From NCBI RefSeq assembly GCF_009377195.2, contig NZ_VJXX01000004.1, positions 1-64,000 on the forward strand: a stretch of 64,000 nucleotides of DNA, given 5' to 3'. Positions 50,600 through 59,652 of the stretch are shown piece after piece. Origin of the DNA: Arthrobacter bussei. Lineage in GTDB: Bacteria > Actinomycetota > Actinomycetes > Actinomycetales > Micrococcaceae. The notes beneath the pieces are model-generated. The model saw only the letters and a list, made by a program, of their open reading frames with translations. It was not told the origin of the DNA and did no database searches. The first letter of the stretch is position 1. Each line of letters starts with the position of its first letter. A program made the translations under genes and the position numbers.

Positions 50600-51043
50600 C
50601 TACGGATCGGTCACGCAGGGTTGCGGCGAGGCCGGGACGGACGCCGGGCGGAAGACGAAGAAACGGTAGGCCCCGTAGCGGAACACGTTGCCGAGCAGGA
50701 CCCCGATCACGTTCGCGGAGATGTTGTCGGCGAGCGGACTCGTGAGACCCAGGACGTAGTGGGACACGACGAGGCAGGCGGCTGCGATGCCGAGCCCGAT
50801 GAGGTTGGTGAGTCCGAACAGCAGCGCTTCCTCGCGCTTCGGCCGACCGGCGAACATCCGGAAGGTCAGGTAGTGGCTGCCGACCCAGGAGACGCCGGTG
50901 GCCAGGACCACGGAGACGATCTTCGACGAGATGGGCCCGATGCCGAGCCCGGACGCGAGGATGTTGAACACCGAGATGTCGACGACGAAGGCCACCGTGC
51001 CCACGAGGGTGAAGGAGCCGAGCCGACGCAGTGCTGCGCGCAC
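50600..51043 (-). CDS. GtrA family membrane protein
   Basis: The protein has 147 residues with four membrane segments, the whole GtrA domain: FTLVGTVAFVVDISVFNIL (about 11-29), KIVSVVLATGVSWVGSHYLTFR (about 41-62), LLFGLTNLIGLGIAAACLVV and NVIGVLLGNVFRYGAYRFFVF. GtrA proteins are thought to flip or support polyprenyl-linked sugars for cell-wall or glycolipid modification. No glycosyltransferase gene is adjacent here. ATG or GTG start at 51043 with a purine-rich stretch GGAGGGA a few bases upstream. Confidence 0.9.
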   Translation of the reverse strand: MRAALRRLGSFTLVGTVAFVVDISVFNILASGLGIGPISSKIVSVVLATGVSWVGSHYLTFRMFAGRPKREEALLFGLTNLIGLGIAAACLVVSHYVLGLTSPLADNISANVIGVLLGNVFRYGAYRFFVFRPASVPASPQPCVTDP

Positions 51044-51134
51044 ATGTCCTCCCTCCGGTGCCGACGCTCTATCCTACACTTAGGATGCCTAAGCAACTAA
51101 AGGGGGCTGATGCCGGCCGAGTCCTCGACGCGAC

Positions 51135-51165
51135 GGAAGGGCCACCCCTGAGGGGTGGCCCTTCC
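51135..51165. terminator. Perfect 14-bp hairpin between sodA and gtrA-like genes
   Basis: GGAAGGGCCACCCC-TGA-GGGGTGGCCCTTCC pairs perfectly with a 3-base loop. It lies 39 bases after the stop of the superoxide dismutase gene (minus strand) and is probably its terminator. Confidence 0.88.
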
Positions 51166-51203
51166 GGTGGCCGGAGCGCGCAGTGCGGTGCGCTGTCGGG
51201 TGG

Positions 51204-51833
51204 CTAGTGGCCGGGGGTGATCAGGGTCGAGGCCCCGGTCCTCGCGGCCTGGAAACGGGTCTGGACATCGGCCCAGTTCACCAGGTTCCACCACGCCTTC
51301 ACGTACTCGGGCTTCACGTTCACGTAGTCCAGGTAGAACGCGTGCTCCCACATGTCCAGCATCAGCAGCGGAACCGTGCCCACCGGCACGTTGCCCTGCT
51401 GGTCGTAGAGCTGCTCGATCACGATGTTCTTCCCCAGCGGCTCGTACGCCAGGACCGCCCACCCCGACCCCTGCAGCGACGTCGCCGCCGCCGTGAAGTG
51501 CGCCCGGAACGCGCCGAAGGACCCGAACGCGTCATCCAGCGCCGCAGCCAGCTCACCCTCGGGCTTGTCCCCGCCCTCGGGCGACATGTTCTTCCAGAAG
51601 ATGCTGTGGTTGATCACACCACCCACATGGAACGCCAGATCCTTGGAGAGCTTCGGGATGGTCCCGAACTCGCCCTTCTCACGCGCCTCGGCCAGCTGCG
51701 CCAGGGCATCATTGGCGCCCTTGACATAGGTGGCCTGGTGCTTGGAATGATGCAGCTCCATGATCCGGCCCGAGATGTGCGGCTCCAGGGCCGCGTAGTC
51801 GTAGTCAAGATCCGGCAGTACGTAAACGCTCAC
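51204..51833 (-). CDS. sodA: Superoxide dismutase, Fe/Mn family
   Basis: The protein has 209 residues, the normal length. Metal ligands: [12 protein letters not shown] (first His, about residue 28), [14 protein letters not shown] (second His, about 76), [12 protein letters not shown] (Asp about 161 and His about 165). [13 protein letters not shown] and the tail [16 protein letters not shown] are family-typical. Whether Mn or Fe is used is not settled by sequence; Mn is usual in this group. GTG 51833 follows GAGGAGG by 5 bases. It detoxifies superoxide in the cytoplasm; the SoxR-controlled gene next door fits an oxidative-stress neighbourhood. Confidence 0.96.
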   Translation of the reverse strand: MSVYVLPDLDYDYAALEPHISGRIMELHHSKHQATYVKGANDALAQLAEAREKGEFGTIPKLSKDLAFHVGGVINHSIFWKNMSPEGGDKPEGELAAALDDAFGSFGAFRAHFTAAATSLQGSGWAVLAYEPLGKNIVIEQLYDQQGNVPVGTVPLLMLDMWEHAFYLDYVNVKPEYVKAWWNLVNWADVQTRFQAARTGASTLITPGH

Positions 51834-51873
51834 GTAGTCCTCCTCGGTGATGGGGTGGTCGTCCTTCGGTCGT

Positions 51874-52398
51874 TCAGTCCAGCAGCGACTGGTCGCCCAG
51901 CCGGTGGTAGGAACGGTTGTGGTAGACGAGCGGTGCGCTCCCGCCGTCGTCCGCTGCCTGTTCGATCCCCAGCACGTCCGCGGCGAGGATCATCGAACCG
52001 CCCACGGGCAGGCGGTGCAGGATCCTGCAGCGCAGCGCCCAGGGCGCGTCGGCCAGGAGCGGTTCTCCCGTCGGCAGGGTGCGCCAGTCCGTGGCCGGGC
52101 CGAAGCGGTCCGCGCCACGCGTGGAGAAGAGCTGGGCGAGACCGAGCTGATCGGCTCCGAGCAGGTGCACCACCAGCGTCCCGGCCTGCACCAGGACGGC
52201 GGCGGACTGCGACGCCGTCGAGACGGAGAACGCGAGGACCGGCGGCTCGGCCGAGACGGACGAGACGGACGACGCCGTCAGTCCCACCGGCCCCTCCGGG
52301 CCCTGCGCCGTGATGACCGCGATACCCGCCGGGTGGGCGCGGAACGCATCCTTGAAGAGATCGGCGGTGGGGACCGCGTGGTCCGTCGAGGCTGTCAT
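51874..52398 (-). CDS. Flavin reductase-like domain protein (SoxR target)
   Basis: The protein has 174 residues. Flavin-reductase fold: [35 protein letters not shown] (about 20-53), [15 protein letters not shown] and [10 protein letters not shown]-like [18 protein letters not shown]. These bind FMN and reduce free flavin with NAD(P)H or serve as partners of monooxygenases. The ATG at 52398 is directly at the end of a SoxR-type promoter (52406-52436), with the -10 element only 7 bases upstream, so the message is probably leaderless. The gene follows soxR on the same strand. Likely induced by redox-cycling compounds such as phenazines. Confidence 0.88.
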   Translation of the reverse strand: MTASTDHAVPTADLFKDAFRAHPAGIAVITAQGPEGPVGLTASSVSSVSAEPPVLAFSVSTASQSAAVLVQAGTLVVHLLGADQLGLAQLFSTRGADRFGPATDWRTLPTGEPLLADAPWALRCRILHRLPVGGSMILAADVLGIEQAADDGGSAPLVYHNRSYHRLGDQSLLD

Positions 52399-52405
52399 AT
52401 CCTCC

Positions 52406-52436
52406 ACGCTAGAACCTCGACAAAGGTTGAGGTCAA
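52406..52436 (-). promoter_or_regulatory. SoxR-box promoter of the flavin reductase gene
   Basis: On the minus strand: -35 TTGACC (52436-52431), a 19-base spacer, -10 TAGCGT (52411-52406), then 7 bases to the ATG. The spacer holds CCTCAACCTTTGTCGAGG (52432-52415), close to the SoxR box CCTCAAGTTAACTTGAGG. A 19-bp spacer is the hallmark of promoters twisted open by MerR-family activators. It directly follows the soxR stop. Confidence 0.88.
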
Positions 52437-52445
52437 ATCGGGGGA

Positions 52446-52886
52446 TCACGGATCGAGGAGGGTCGACGGCACACCGCGGCGCCCGGCGTCGTCGTCCGGG
52501 TTGACGAAACCGCACGTCGCGAGCGAGAGGCAACCGCAGCCGATGCATCCACCCAGACGGTCACGCAGGTGCTCCAGCTGGGCGATGCGCTGCTCGATCT
52601 CCTGCCGCCAGGCCGCCGACAACCGCTGCCAGTCCTCCTGGTCCGGGACGCCGTCCGTCGGCAGTTCGCCGAAGGCCGTGGCGACGGTTGCGAGGGGGAT
52701 GCCCGCGCGCTGCGCCGCCCGGATGACGGCGACGCGGCGCAGGACGGACCGGTCGTAACGACGCTGGTTGCCCGACGTGCGGCGGCTCCGGATCAGGCCC
52801 TGGCGTTCGTAGAAGTGCAGGGCGGAGACCGTCATGCCGCTGCGGGACGCGAGCTGCCCCACCGAGAGGTCCTGATCGTTCGGCAT
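52446..52886 (-). CDS. soxR: Redox-sensitive transcriptional activator SoxR
   Basis: The protein has 146 residues. MerR-type DNA-binding head: VGQLASRSGMTVSALHFYERQGLI (about 9-32) and NQRRYDRSVLRRVAVI. The dimerisation helix follows (about 85-115), then the [2Fe-2S] motif CIGCGCLSLATC (about 114-125), with the Cys-x2-Cys-x-Cys-x5-Cys spacing of SoxR. Oxidation or nitrosylation of the cluster activates transcription. ATG 52886 follows GGAG by 4-5 bases. Its box lies in front of the downstream flavin reductase gene, which is its evident direct target. In actinobacteria SoxR controls such oxidoreductase genes without SoxS. Confidence 0.95.
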   Translation of the reverse strand: MPNDQDLSVGQLASRSGMTVSALHFYERQGLIRSRRTSGNQRRYDRSVLRRVAVIRAAQRAGIPLATVATAFGELPTDGVPDQEDWQRLSAAWRQEIEQRIAQLEHLRDRLGGCIGCGCLSLATCGFVNPDDDAGRRGVPSTLLDP

Positions 52887-52965
52887 GGGTCTCCCGTCCG
52901 GTCGCCGTCGTGCGTGGATGCGTCGTGCCAGCGTAGCGGCGGCCGGCCCCGCGTCGGCCTGCCGG

Positions 52966-53820
52966 CTACCCGAGCAACTCCGCGACGTACTGCCTGAGGG
53001 GCGTGGTGGGGCGGCCGATGATGCGGGACAGCGTCCCGTCGCTCTCGGCCAGGAGGCCGTCGGCGATGTTCGCGTCGATCGCGGCCACGAAGCCAGCCGT
53101 CCCCTCGTCCAGCCCGAAGCCCTGGAGCGCGGCGACGTGCTGGTCGGTGGAGACCTGCTCCACCGTGACGTCGTTCCCCTGCACGTCGGCGACCACCGAT
53201 GCGAGCTCGTCGACGGACCACGGCTCGTCGCCGCCGAGCTCGAGGATCTCGCCCGCGTAGTCGTCGGACAGCAGGACGACGGCGGCGGCCTCCGCGTAGT
53301 CGCGGCGCGTCGCGCTGGCCACCCTGCCGCGCCCCGCGCTCGTCAGGATGCTGCCGGTGGAAGCGGCCTGGCGGATCGTGTCGTCGTAGTTCTCCGTGTA
53401 CCAGTTGTTGCGCAGCACGGTGTAGGTGAGGCCGGATCCCTCGAGCAGACCCTCGGTGGCCTTGTGCTCGGGTGCGAGGACGAGGGCCGACGTCGAGGCC
53501 TTCGGCGCGCTCGTGTAGACGAGGGATGCGTCCACCCTGCGGGCGGCGTCGATCACGGCCTTGTGCTGCACCGACCGCTTGCCCACCTCGCTGCCGGAGA
53601 TCAGCAGCACCTTCTCGGCGCCGGCGAAGGCGTCGTCCAGGGTGGAGGGGTCCGAGTAGTCGATGCGCGCGGTGCGGACGCCGTGCGAGGCCAGTGCGGC
53701 GAGGGCTTCCTCGTTGCGGCCCCCGGCGACGACGGTGGACGGGTCCACCCCGCGGGCCAGCAGCTGCTCGACGACCTGGCGGCCCAGGTGCCCCGTGGCT
53801 CCGGTGATGACGATGGTCAT
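52966..53820 (-). CDS. NAD(P)-binding NmrA/QorB-like protein
   Basis: The protein has 284 residues. Rossmann start ITGATGHLGRQVVEQLL with the GxxGxxG dinucleotide motif (about 6-12), then VVAGGRNEEAL, VYTSAPKAS and TVLRNNWYTENYDDTIR, all typical of the NmrA-like/QorB atypical SDR group. These sense NAD(P)H/NAD(P)+ or reduce quinones. GGAGG lies about 8 bases before ATG 53820. It lies upstream of soxR on the same strand with an 79-base gap, so co-transcription is possible and would fit a redox role. Confidence 0.9.
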   Translation of the reverse strand: MTIVITGATGHLGRQVVEQLLARGVDPSTVVAGGRNEEALAALASHGVRTARIDYSDPSTLDDAFAGAEKVLLISGSEVGKRSVQHKAVIDAARRVDASLVYTSAPKASTSALVLAPEHKATEGLLEGSGLTYTVLRNNWYTENYDDTIRQAASTGSILTSAGRGRVASATRRDYAEAAAVVLLSDDYAGEILELGGDEPWSVDELASVVADVQGNDVTVEQVSTDQHVAALQGFGLDEGTAGFVAAIDANIADGLLAESDGTLSRIIGRPTTPLRQYVAELLG

Positions 53821-53990
53821 GGCAAGTCCTCCCGATCGGGCGCCCGGCTGGCGCGTCTACTGGCGGTAACCGGGATCAGGCCGAAAGGCTTCCCGGGCGG
53901 CTCGGATGGACACCGGCACGGCGAGCCGGTAGGACTGCTGGAGGGGTGCGCGCCGGAGCCGCCCGGGCCGACGAGCGAAGGGCAGCATCA

Positions 53991-55097
53991 GTGACCGACC
54001 CGCAGCACGAGCACGGAACGACCCACGGGCGCCGCCTGCGGGTGGCGGTGGTGGGGATCGGCTGGGCCGGCCGCCAGCACCTCGAGGCGTACGCGAACAG
54101 CGAGGACGTCGAGATCCTCGGCCTGGCCGGAATGGAACCGGCGCTCCTCGCGGAGCTGCAGGCCGAGTACGGCATCCCGCACGCCGTCGCCCGCTGGGAG
54201 GACCTGCTGGCGCTGGACGGGCTCGACGCCGTCAGCGTCGCCGTTCCCACGTTCCTCCACGCGCCCATCGCCGTCGCCGCCCTGGAGCAGGGTCTCCACG
54301 TGCTGAGCGAGAAGCCGATCGCCCGGAACGGTGACGAGGGACAGGCGATGGTCGACGCCGCACGCCGCACGGCGCGCGGGGCGCGTGCTCGACGTCGCGT
54401 TCAACCACCGGCGCCGCGGGGACGTCGCGGCCCTCGAGCGCGTCATCGGCGACGGCCGACTCGGGCGCCCCTACTACGTGAAGGCTGCCTGGCTGAGGCG
54501 ATCCGGCATCCCGTCCCTCGGCAGCTGGTTCACCAGCCGTGACCTGGCAGGTGGTGGACCCCTCGTGGACATCGGCGTCCACGTCCTGGACCTGGCACTC
54601 CATCTGCTGGGGGAGCCGCGGGTCCTCTCGGTCTCGGCGTCCACCTACGCGGAGCTCGGGCCCCGGGGCCGCGGTGGCGGTGACTACGGGAAGCAGGCAG
54701 CGGATTCCGCCTTCGAGGTGGAGGACTTCGCCTCCGCGTTCCTCCGGCTCGAGGGTGGCGTGACCCTGCTCCTCGAAGCCGGCTGGGCCGCCTACCGCGA
54801 GCCGAGGACCTCATCGAGCTCCGGATGTACGGGACCGACGGCGGTGCGGAGCTGAGGCGGGTCGGCGTACCGAGCGAGGCGGCACCGGACCTCCGCGTGT
54901 TCACCGAGGACGGGGAGTACGCACCCGGGATCGGACCATCGGCGGGTCACCAGGGCGTGATCGACGATTTCCTGGCCGCGGTCCGTGCCGGGGAGGCCGA
55001 ATGGCACCGGCACGACGGCTCGGTGGCACTCACCCGCGCCCGCGTCATCGACGCCTGCTACCTGTCCGCGACCGAGCACCGGGAGGTCCTGCTCTGA
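53991..55097 (+). pseudogene. Gfo/Idh/MocA oxidoreductase gene with two frameshifts
   Basis: The product is split over three frames: 53991-about 54378 (RLRVAVVGIGWAGRQHLEAY, the Rossmann head, and EKPIARNGDEG, the conserved EKP motif), about 54382-54790 (VLDVAFNHRRRGDVAALERVI, GGPLVDIGVHVLDLALHLLG), and about 54795-55097 ([19 protein letters not shown] to the C-terminus). Removing one G from GGGG at 54378-54381 gives TARGRVLDVAFNH; adding one G near 54794 gives [13 protein letters not shown]. The two shifts compensate, and the rest is clean, so either two homopolymer sequencing errors or a very recent pseudogene. Intact, it would be a sugar or inositol dehydrogenase of about 368 residues. It overlaps thuA by one base (TGATG). 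Confidence 0.85.
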
Positions 55098-55846
55098 TGG
55101 AATTCACGAGCGCACCGAGCATCGTCGTCTGGAACGAGGGCGTCCACGAGGCCCGCAACGAGCCCGCCACCATCGGGGAGATGTATCCGCAGGGCATCCA
55201 CGGCGCCATCGCGGCGTCCCTCGCCGGCTACTTCCCCGGCTCGGAGGTCTCGACGGCGACCCTCGCGGATCCCGGGCACGGGCTCACCGAGGAGCGGCTC
55301 GCCCGCACCGACGTGCTGCTGTGGTGGGGGCACATCGCCCACGCCGAGGTGGCGGACGAGGTGGTGGACCGCGTCCACCACCATGTCCTCGGCGGCATGG
55401 GGCTCGTGGTGCTGCACTCGGGTCATTTCTCGAAGATCCTCACGCGGCTGCTCGGCACCACGTGCTCCCTGAAGTGGCGGAACGACGGCGAACGCGAGCT
55501 CGTCTGGACCGTCAAGCCGTCCCATCCGATCGCCGCGGGCGTCGAGAGCCCCATCATCATCCCGGAGCAGGAGATGTACGGGGAGCTGTTTGACATCCCG
55601 GAGCCCGACGACCTGATCTTCATCAGCTCGTTCGAGGGCGGTGAGGTCTTCCGCTCGGGCGTGACGTTCTCCCGGGGGAGGGGCCGCATCTTCTACTTCA
55701 GCCCCGGGGACCAGGAGTACCCCGTCTATCACCACCCGCAGATCCAGCGCGTCCTCGCCAACGGCGTGGACTGGGTGGCGCAGCCCGCCCGCGACCGCTC
55801 GATGCCCCGGGTGGAGAATCCGGCGCGGGACTGGTTCTCCGGCTAG
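55097..55846 (+). CDS. ThuA domain protein (trehalose utilisation type)
   Basis: The protein has 249 residues. ThuA fold, glutamine-amidotransferase-like: [10 protein letters not shown] (N-terminus), [14 protein letters not shown] (about 75-88), [15 protein letters not shown] (about 101-115), [20 protein letters not shown] and [22 protein letters not shown]. In rhizobia thuA and thuB (a Gfo/Idh/MocA protein) convert trehalose or related disaccharides to keto forms. Here the coupled upstream gene is also Gfo/Idh/MocA, but frameshifted, so the pair may be inactive. ATG 55097 overlaps its stop by one base. Confidence 0.92.
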   Translation: MEFTSAPSIVVWNEGVHEARNEPATIGEMYPQGIHGAIAASLAGYFPGSEVSTATLADPGHGLTEERLARTDVLLWWGHIAHAEVADEVVDRVHHHVLGGMGLVVLHSGHFSKILTRLLGTTCSLKWRNDGERELVWTVKPSHPIAAGVESPIIIPEQEMYGELFDIPEPDDLIFISSFEGGEVFRSGVTFSRGRGRIFYFSPGDQEYPVYHHPQIQRVLANGVDWVAQPARDRSMPRVENPARDWFSG

Positions 55847-55894
55847 CCGGAGACGTCGGAGGCCCCCGGGCCGGGGACCGCTGACCCCTCCAGC

Positions 55895-55929
55895 AGCCCC
55901 GTGGTGGAAATTTCTCACCACGGGGCTTC
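55895..55929 (+). terminator. Terminator after thuA
   Basis: GCCCCGTGGTG-GAAATTTCT-CACCACGGGGC forms a perfect 11-bp stem (12 with the flanking A-T pair), followed by TTCG. It lies 49 bases after the thuA stop. Confidence 0.8.
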
Positions 55930-56119
55930 GATTGCCATTAACGTTCCGCAGTGGGGACGGAAGTCCGGCGGGGACGGAACATGGGGCGGGGATCGCGCAG
56001 GCGGCAGGCGGGGCGGACGGCAGGGAGCCGGACGGGCCGCTGCTGACGGGCGAGGGCGTCGTGGGACCATCCGCCAGGGTGCGGCCCCGTTCCGTTCCCT
56101 GAGTCCCCGGAGTCGCAGC

Positions 56120-58588
56120 ATGGTCAGTATCGGTCTGGACGCACCCGACGGCGAGCCGTCGGGCATCGCCCGCGGGCAGGGCGTTCCCGACGCCGCAGCG
56201 CTGTTCGAGTCGGTCGTCGTGCACGCCAACGACGTCGTGCTGGTGACCGAGGCCGAGCCGATCGACGCGGGCTCGGGCGGCCCCCGCGTCATCTACGCCA
56301 ACCCCGCCTTCACGCGCATGACCGGGTACGAGGCGCACGAGATCGTGGGCCGGACACCGAGGATCCTGCAGTCACCCGACACGGACCGCAGGGAGCTGGA
56401 CCGCCTGCGCACAGCGCTCGCCGCCTGGCAGCCGATCGAGGTGGAACTGCTGAACCGCCGCAAGGACGGCAGCGAGTTCTGGGTGCAGCTCAACATCACG
56501 CCGGTCGCCGACCCGACCGGCTGCTTCACCCACTGGATCGCGATCCAGCGCGAGATCACGGGACGCAAGCGGCGCGAGCTGGCGCTGCAGTCCATCCTCG
56601 ACAGCACCACGGACCTGCTCCTCGTCCTCGAGGACTGGCGGGTGACCGCGGTCAGTGCCGCGTCCCTGCGGATCCTCGGCCACCCGCCCGAGACCCTGCA
56701 GGGGACGGCGTCGGAGGAGCTGATCCACCCGGCGGACCGGCGCGCGGTCCGCGAGCTGGTGGCCAGGGCCCGGGGCGCGCGTCCCACCGCTCGGGTGACG
56801 GTGACCGTGCGGGTCCGCCACGTCACGGGCGACTGGCGCTGGCTCGACCTGACCGTCAGCGAGGTGGCCGGTGACGCACGGCGACTGGTCCTCGCCTGTG
56901 CGGACGTCACCGAGCAGCGGCGGACCCAGGCGGCGCTCGACGAGGTCAACGGGAGATTCCGCAGCGCGTTCGACGACGCCCCGATCGGCATGGCCATCAC
57001 CGCACTCTCCGGTCGCTTCCTCCAGGTGAACACCGCCCTCACCGAGCTGCTCGGGTTGTCCGCGGACGCGCTGCTCGCCTCGACCGTCAGGGACATCACG
57101 CACCACGAGGACGTCCAGCACACCGAACGCCAGCGGCTCGCGCTGACCAGGGGCTCCCTCGACCGGCATCGCCACGAGACACGCTTCCTCCACCGTGACG
57201 GGTCCGTGGTCGGCATCCTGCACTCCTCGTCGGTGGTGCGGGACCAGGAGGGCAGGCCCACCCTCCTGATCGACCACATCGAGAACATCACCGACCGGAA
57301 GGCCTTCGAGGAACGGCTCCGGCACCAGGCGCTGCACGATCCCCTGACCGGGCTGCCGAACCGTGCCCTGTTCACCGACCGCCTCGAGCGCGCGCTGCAG
57401 CCCGACAGCGGGGCCGGCCGGGTGGCCGTCCTCTTCTGCGACGTCGACCGGTTCAAGACCGTCAATGACACGTACGGCCACCACATCGGTGACCTCGTCC
57501 TGTCCACGATCGCGCAACGCCTGCTCTCGGTCGTGCGCCCGGTGGACACCGTGGGACGCCTCGGCGGGGACGAGCTCGTCATCCTCTGCACCGATTCCGG
57601 TCCCGCCGAGGCCACGGCGATGGCGGACGTGCTCAGGGACGTCCTGGCGCAGCCGATCGTGGTCAACGGGGCGGCGATCGCGGTGACGACCTCCATCGGG
57701 ATCGCCCTGTCGGTGGCTGGCATCAGCACGGCCGAGCAACTCCTCCGGGACAGCGACGACGCCATGTACGCCGCGAAGGGTTCGGGCCGGGACCAGTACC
57801 GGGTGCACGACGAAGCCGACGGCGCCGTCAACCGCCATCGGCTCCGGCTCCTGGCCGACCTGCCCGGCGCGCTGGCGGACGGGCAGCTGCGCGTCCACTT
57901 CCAGCCGCAGGTGGATCTCACCACCGAGGAGCAGGTGGCGCGCGAGGCACTGGTCAGGTGGGAGCACCCCGAGCTCGGGCTGCTCCTGCCGAACGAGTTC
58001 GTCGGACTGGCGGAGGAGGCGGGCCTCATGCGTGACCTCGGCCGCAGGGTGCTCGGTGCCGTCCTGGCGGAGGCTGCGCAGCGGGGTGACGGGACGGCGG
58101 AGCCGATGGTCACCTGGGTCAACGCCTCGGCCAGCGAACTCGACGATCCCGACTTCGCGGCAGGTGTCGAGAAGGCCCTGGCAGACCACGGGATGCCCGG
58201 CCAGGTGCTCGGCATCGAGATCACCGAGAGTGTCCTGATGACCAACCTCTCGCAGGCCCACCAGAACCTCATGCGCCTGCGTGCACTCGGCGTGCAGCTC
58301 GCCATCGACGACTTCGGGACGGGGTACTCCTCGCTCTCCTACATCGGGCAGTTCCCCGTGGACACGATCAAGATCGACAGTTCCTTCGTGGCCGGCCTCG
58401 ACAGTCCGATGCGCCGGCGGGAGTCCTTCGCCGTCGTGACGGCCGTCATCAGCCTCGCGCACTTGCTCGGCCTGCGGGTCATCGCCGAGGGCATCGAGAC
58501 CCGGACCCAGGCGCTGATCCTGCACGGCCTGGGCTGCGACCAGGGCCAGGGCTACCTGTACGGGAAGCCGCAGGCGACCGCCGGGTAG
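56120..58588 (+). CDS. PAS-PAS-PAS-GGDEF-EAL cyclic-di-GMP protein
   Basis: The protein has 822 residues. ATG 56120 has GGAG 7 bases upstream; the longer frame back to 55901 is not domain-like. The first PAS (about 25-160) has a LOV-like layout (IYANPAFTRMTGYEAHEIVGRTPRILQ) but RTPR replaces RNCR, so the flavin-adduct cysteine is absent. Two more PAS domains follow (about 160-275 and 275-400). GGDEF (about 405-570): DPLTGLPNRALF, FCDVDRFKTVND and GGDEL instead of GGDEF. EAL (about 580-815): EALVRWEHPELG, EITESVLM, DDFGTGYSSL, KIDSSFV and EGIET, all present, so phosphodiesterase activity is likely intact. No membrane segment. Cytoplasmic signalling protein acting on c-di-GMP. Confidence 0.92.
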   Translation: MVSIGLDAPDGEPSGIARGQGVPDAAALFESVVVHANDVVLVTEAEPIDAGSGGPRVIYANPAFTRMTGYEAHEIVGRTPRILQSPDTDRRELDRLRTALAAWQPIEVELLNRRKDGSEFWVQLNITPVADPTGCFTHWIAIQREITGRKRRELALQSILDSTTDLLLVLEDWRVTAVSAASLRILGHPPETLQGTASEELIHPADRRAVRELVARARGARPTARVTVTVRVRHVTGDWRWLDLTVSEVAGDARRLVLACADVTEQRRTQAALDEVNGRFRSAFDDAPIGMAITALSGRFLQVNTALTELLGLSADALLASTVRDITHHEDVQHTERQRLALTRGSLDRHRHETRFLHRDGSVVGILHSSSVVRDQEGRPTLLIDHIENITDRKAFEERLRHQALHDPLTGLPNRALFTDRLERALQPDSGAGRVAVLFCDVDRFKTVNDTYGHHIGDLVLSTIAQRLLSVVRPVDTVGRLGGDELVILCTDSGPAEATAMADVLRDVLAQPIVVNGAAIAVTTSIGIALSVAGISTAEQLLRDSDDAMYAAKGSGRDQYRVHDEADGAVNRHRLRLLADLPGALADGQLRVHFQPQVDLTTEEQVAREALVRWEHPELGLLLPNEFVGLAEEAGLMRDLGRRVLGAVLAEAAQRGDGTAEPMVTWVNASASELDDPDFAAGVEKALADHGMPGQVLGIEITESVLMTNLSQAHQNLMRLRALGVQLAIDDFGTGYSSLSYIGQFPVDTIKIDSSFVAGLDSPMRRRESFAVVTAVISLAHLLGLRVIAEGIETRTQALILHGLGCDQGQGYLYGKPQATAG

Positions 58589-58684
58589 CCGCCTGCGCGG
58601 CCCGTGCCGCACCGGCGGAGCAGGAGGCGCCGGCCCCGCGTCGGAGAAGGGCTCACCGTCGGGGGAACGACCGGTCGACCGGGC

Positions 58685-59521
58685 TCAGGAGATCGGCTGG
58701 CGGGCGGCGAGGATGCTGAGGAGCTGCAGCTTCTCGAAGCCCTCCGAGCCCGGCGGCGCGGTGAGGACCAGGAGCGACTGCGCCTGGTTCTCCGTGAAGA
58801 GCACCTGGCAGTCCACCTCGATCTCGCCGAGCTCGGGGTGCACGAGGGTCTTGTGGTCGTCGAACCGGCTGCGGACCTCGTATCCGCTCCACACCTGGGC
58901 AAACTCCTCGCTCTCCGCCAGGAGGGCGTCGACGATCCGCCTGCCACGGGTGGAGGTACCCGTTCCCAGGGCTGCCCGCAGGGCCGCGGCCCGCACGCGT
59001 GACTGGTGCGCGTGGTCCCGCTCGGGGTAGTACCGGCGTTCGGCGGGATCGGTGAACCAACGGTAGTAGGAGCTGCGGGCGAGCCCCCGGTGGCGGAGGT
59101 CGTCCCCGAGCAGTGCCACCGCGAGCCTGTTCTGCACGAGGGTCTCCGCGAGATCCGAGAGCACCAGGGCAGGAGTGTCCTCGAGGCGGTCGAACACGCG
59201 CATGAGGGCCGGGCCCACATGCTCGGAGGGCTGCGATCGCGCGGGCGGACGCTGACCGGCGAGGAGGAAGAGGTGGTCGCGTTCGTCGAGGCTCAGCCGG
59301 AGCCCGCGGGTGATCGCCAGGAGCATCTGGTCCGAGGGCTGCGGGCCGCGGCGCTGCTCCAGGCGCGTGTAGTAGTCGGTGGACATGCCGCACAGCACCG
59401 CCACCTCCTCGCGGCGCAGGCCGGCCGTCCGGCGTCGCACTCCCGGCGCCAGCCCGACGTCGCCGGGCCGGAGGGACTCACGGCGCTTGCGGAGGAACTC
59501 GGCCAGGTCATCGCGCTTCAT
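58685..59521 (-). CDS. XRE-type regulator with MmyB-like ligand domain
   Basis: The protein has 278 residues. An N-terminal helix-turn-helix (about 8-75) includes LRREEVAVLCGMSTDYYTRLEQRRGPQPSDQML, the standard start of this actinobacterial family. The remaining part (about 95-270) is an MmyB-like ligand-binding PAS-type domain with LVLSDLAETLVQNRLAVALLGD and WFTDPAERRYYP. Divergent from the SDR gene at 59653 (131 bases apart), which it may control together with the ligand handled by that enzyme. Common arrangement in Streptomyces and Arthrobacter. Confidence 0.92.
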   Translation of the reverse strand: MKRDDLAEFLRKRRESLRPGDVGLAPGVRRRTAGLRREEVAVLCGMSTDYYTRLEQRRGPQPSDQMLLAITRGLRLSLDERDHLFLLAGQRPPARSQPSEHVGPALMRVFDRLEDTPALVLSDLAETLVQNRLAVALLGDDLRHRGLARSSYYRWFTDPAERRYYPERDHAHQSRVRAAALRAALGTGTSTRGRRIVDALLAESEEFAQVWSGYEVRSRFDDHKTLVHPELGEIEVDCQVLFTENQAQSLLVLTAPPGSEGFEKLQLLSILAARQPIS

Positions 59522-59652
59522 GGCTCCATCATGGCCCCCTGCCGGGAGTGGAGACAGGGACCACCGATCCGTGGATGAGCCCTCCTCTCCCGCCCGCCGG
59601 CGGGCCGGGGCACTGTTGAGGCATCAGCACAGAGCCCCTCGGAAGGACCATC

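Noticed and set aside
56372-58612. 746-codon minus-strand frame opposite the GGDEF-EAL gene
   Set aside because: Antisense shadow; the plus-strand protein has PAS, GGDEF and EAL motifs in order.
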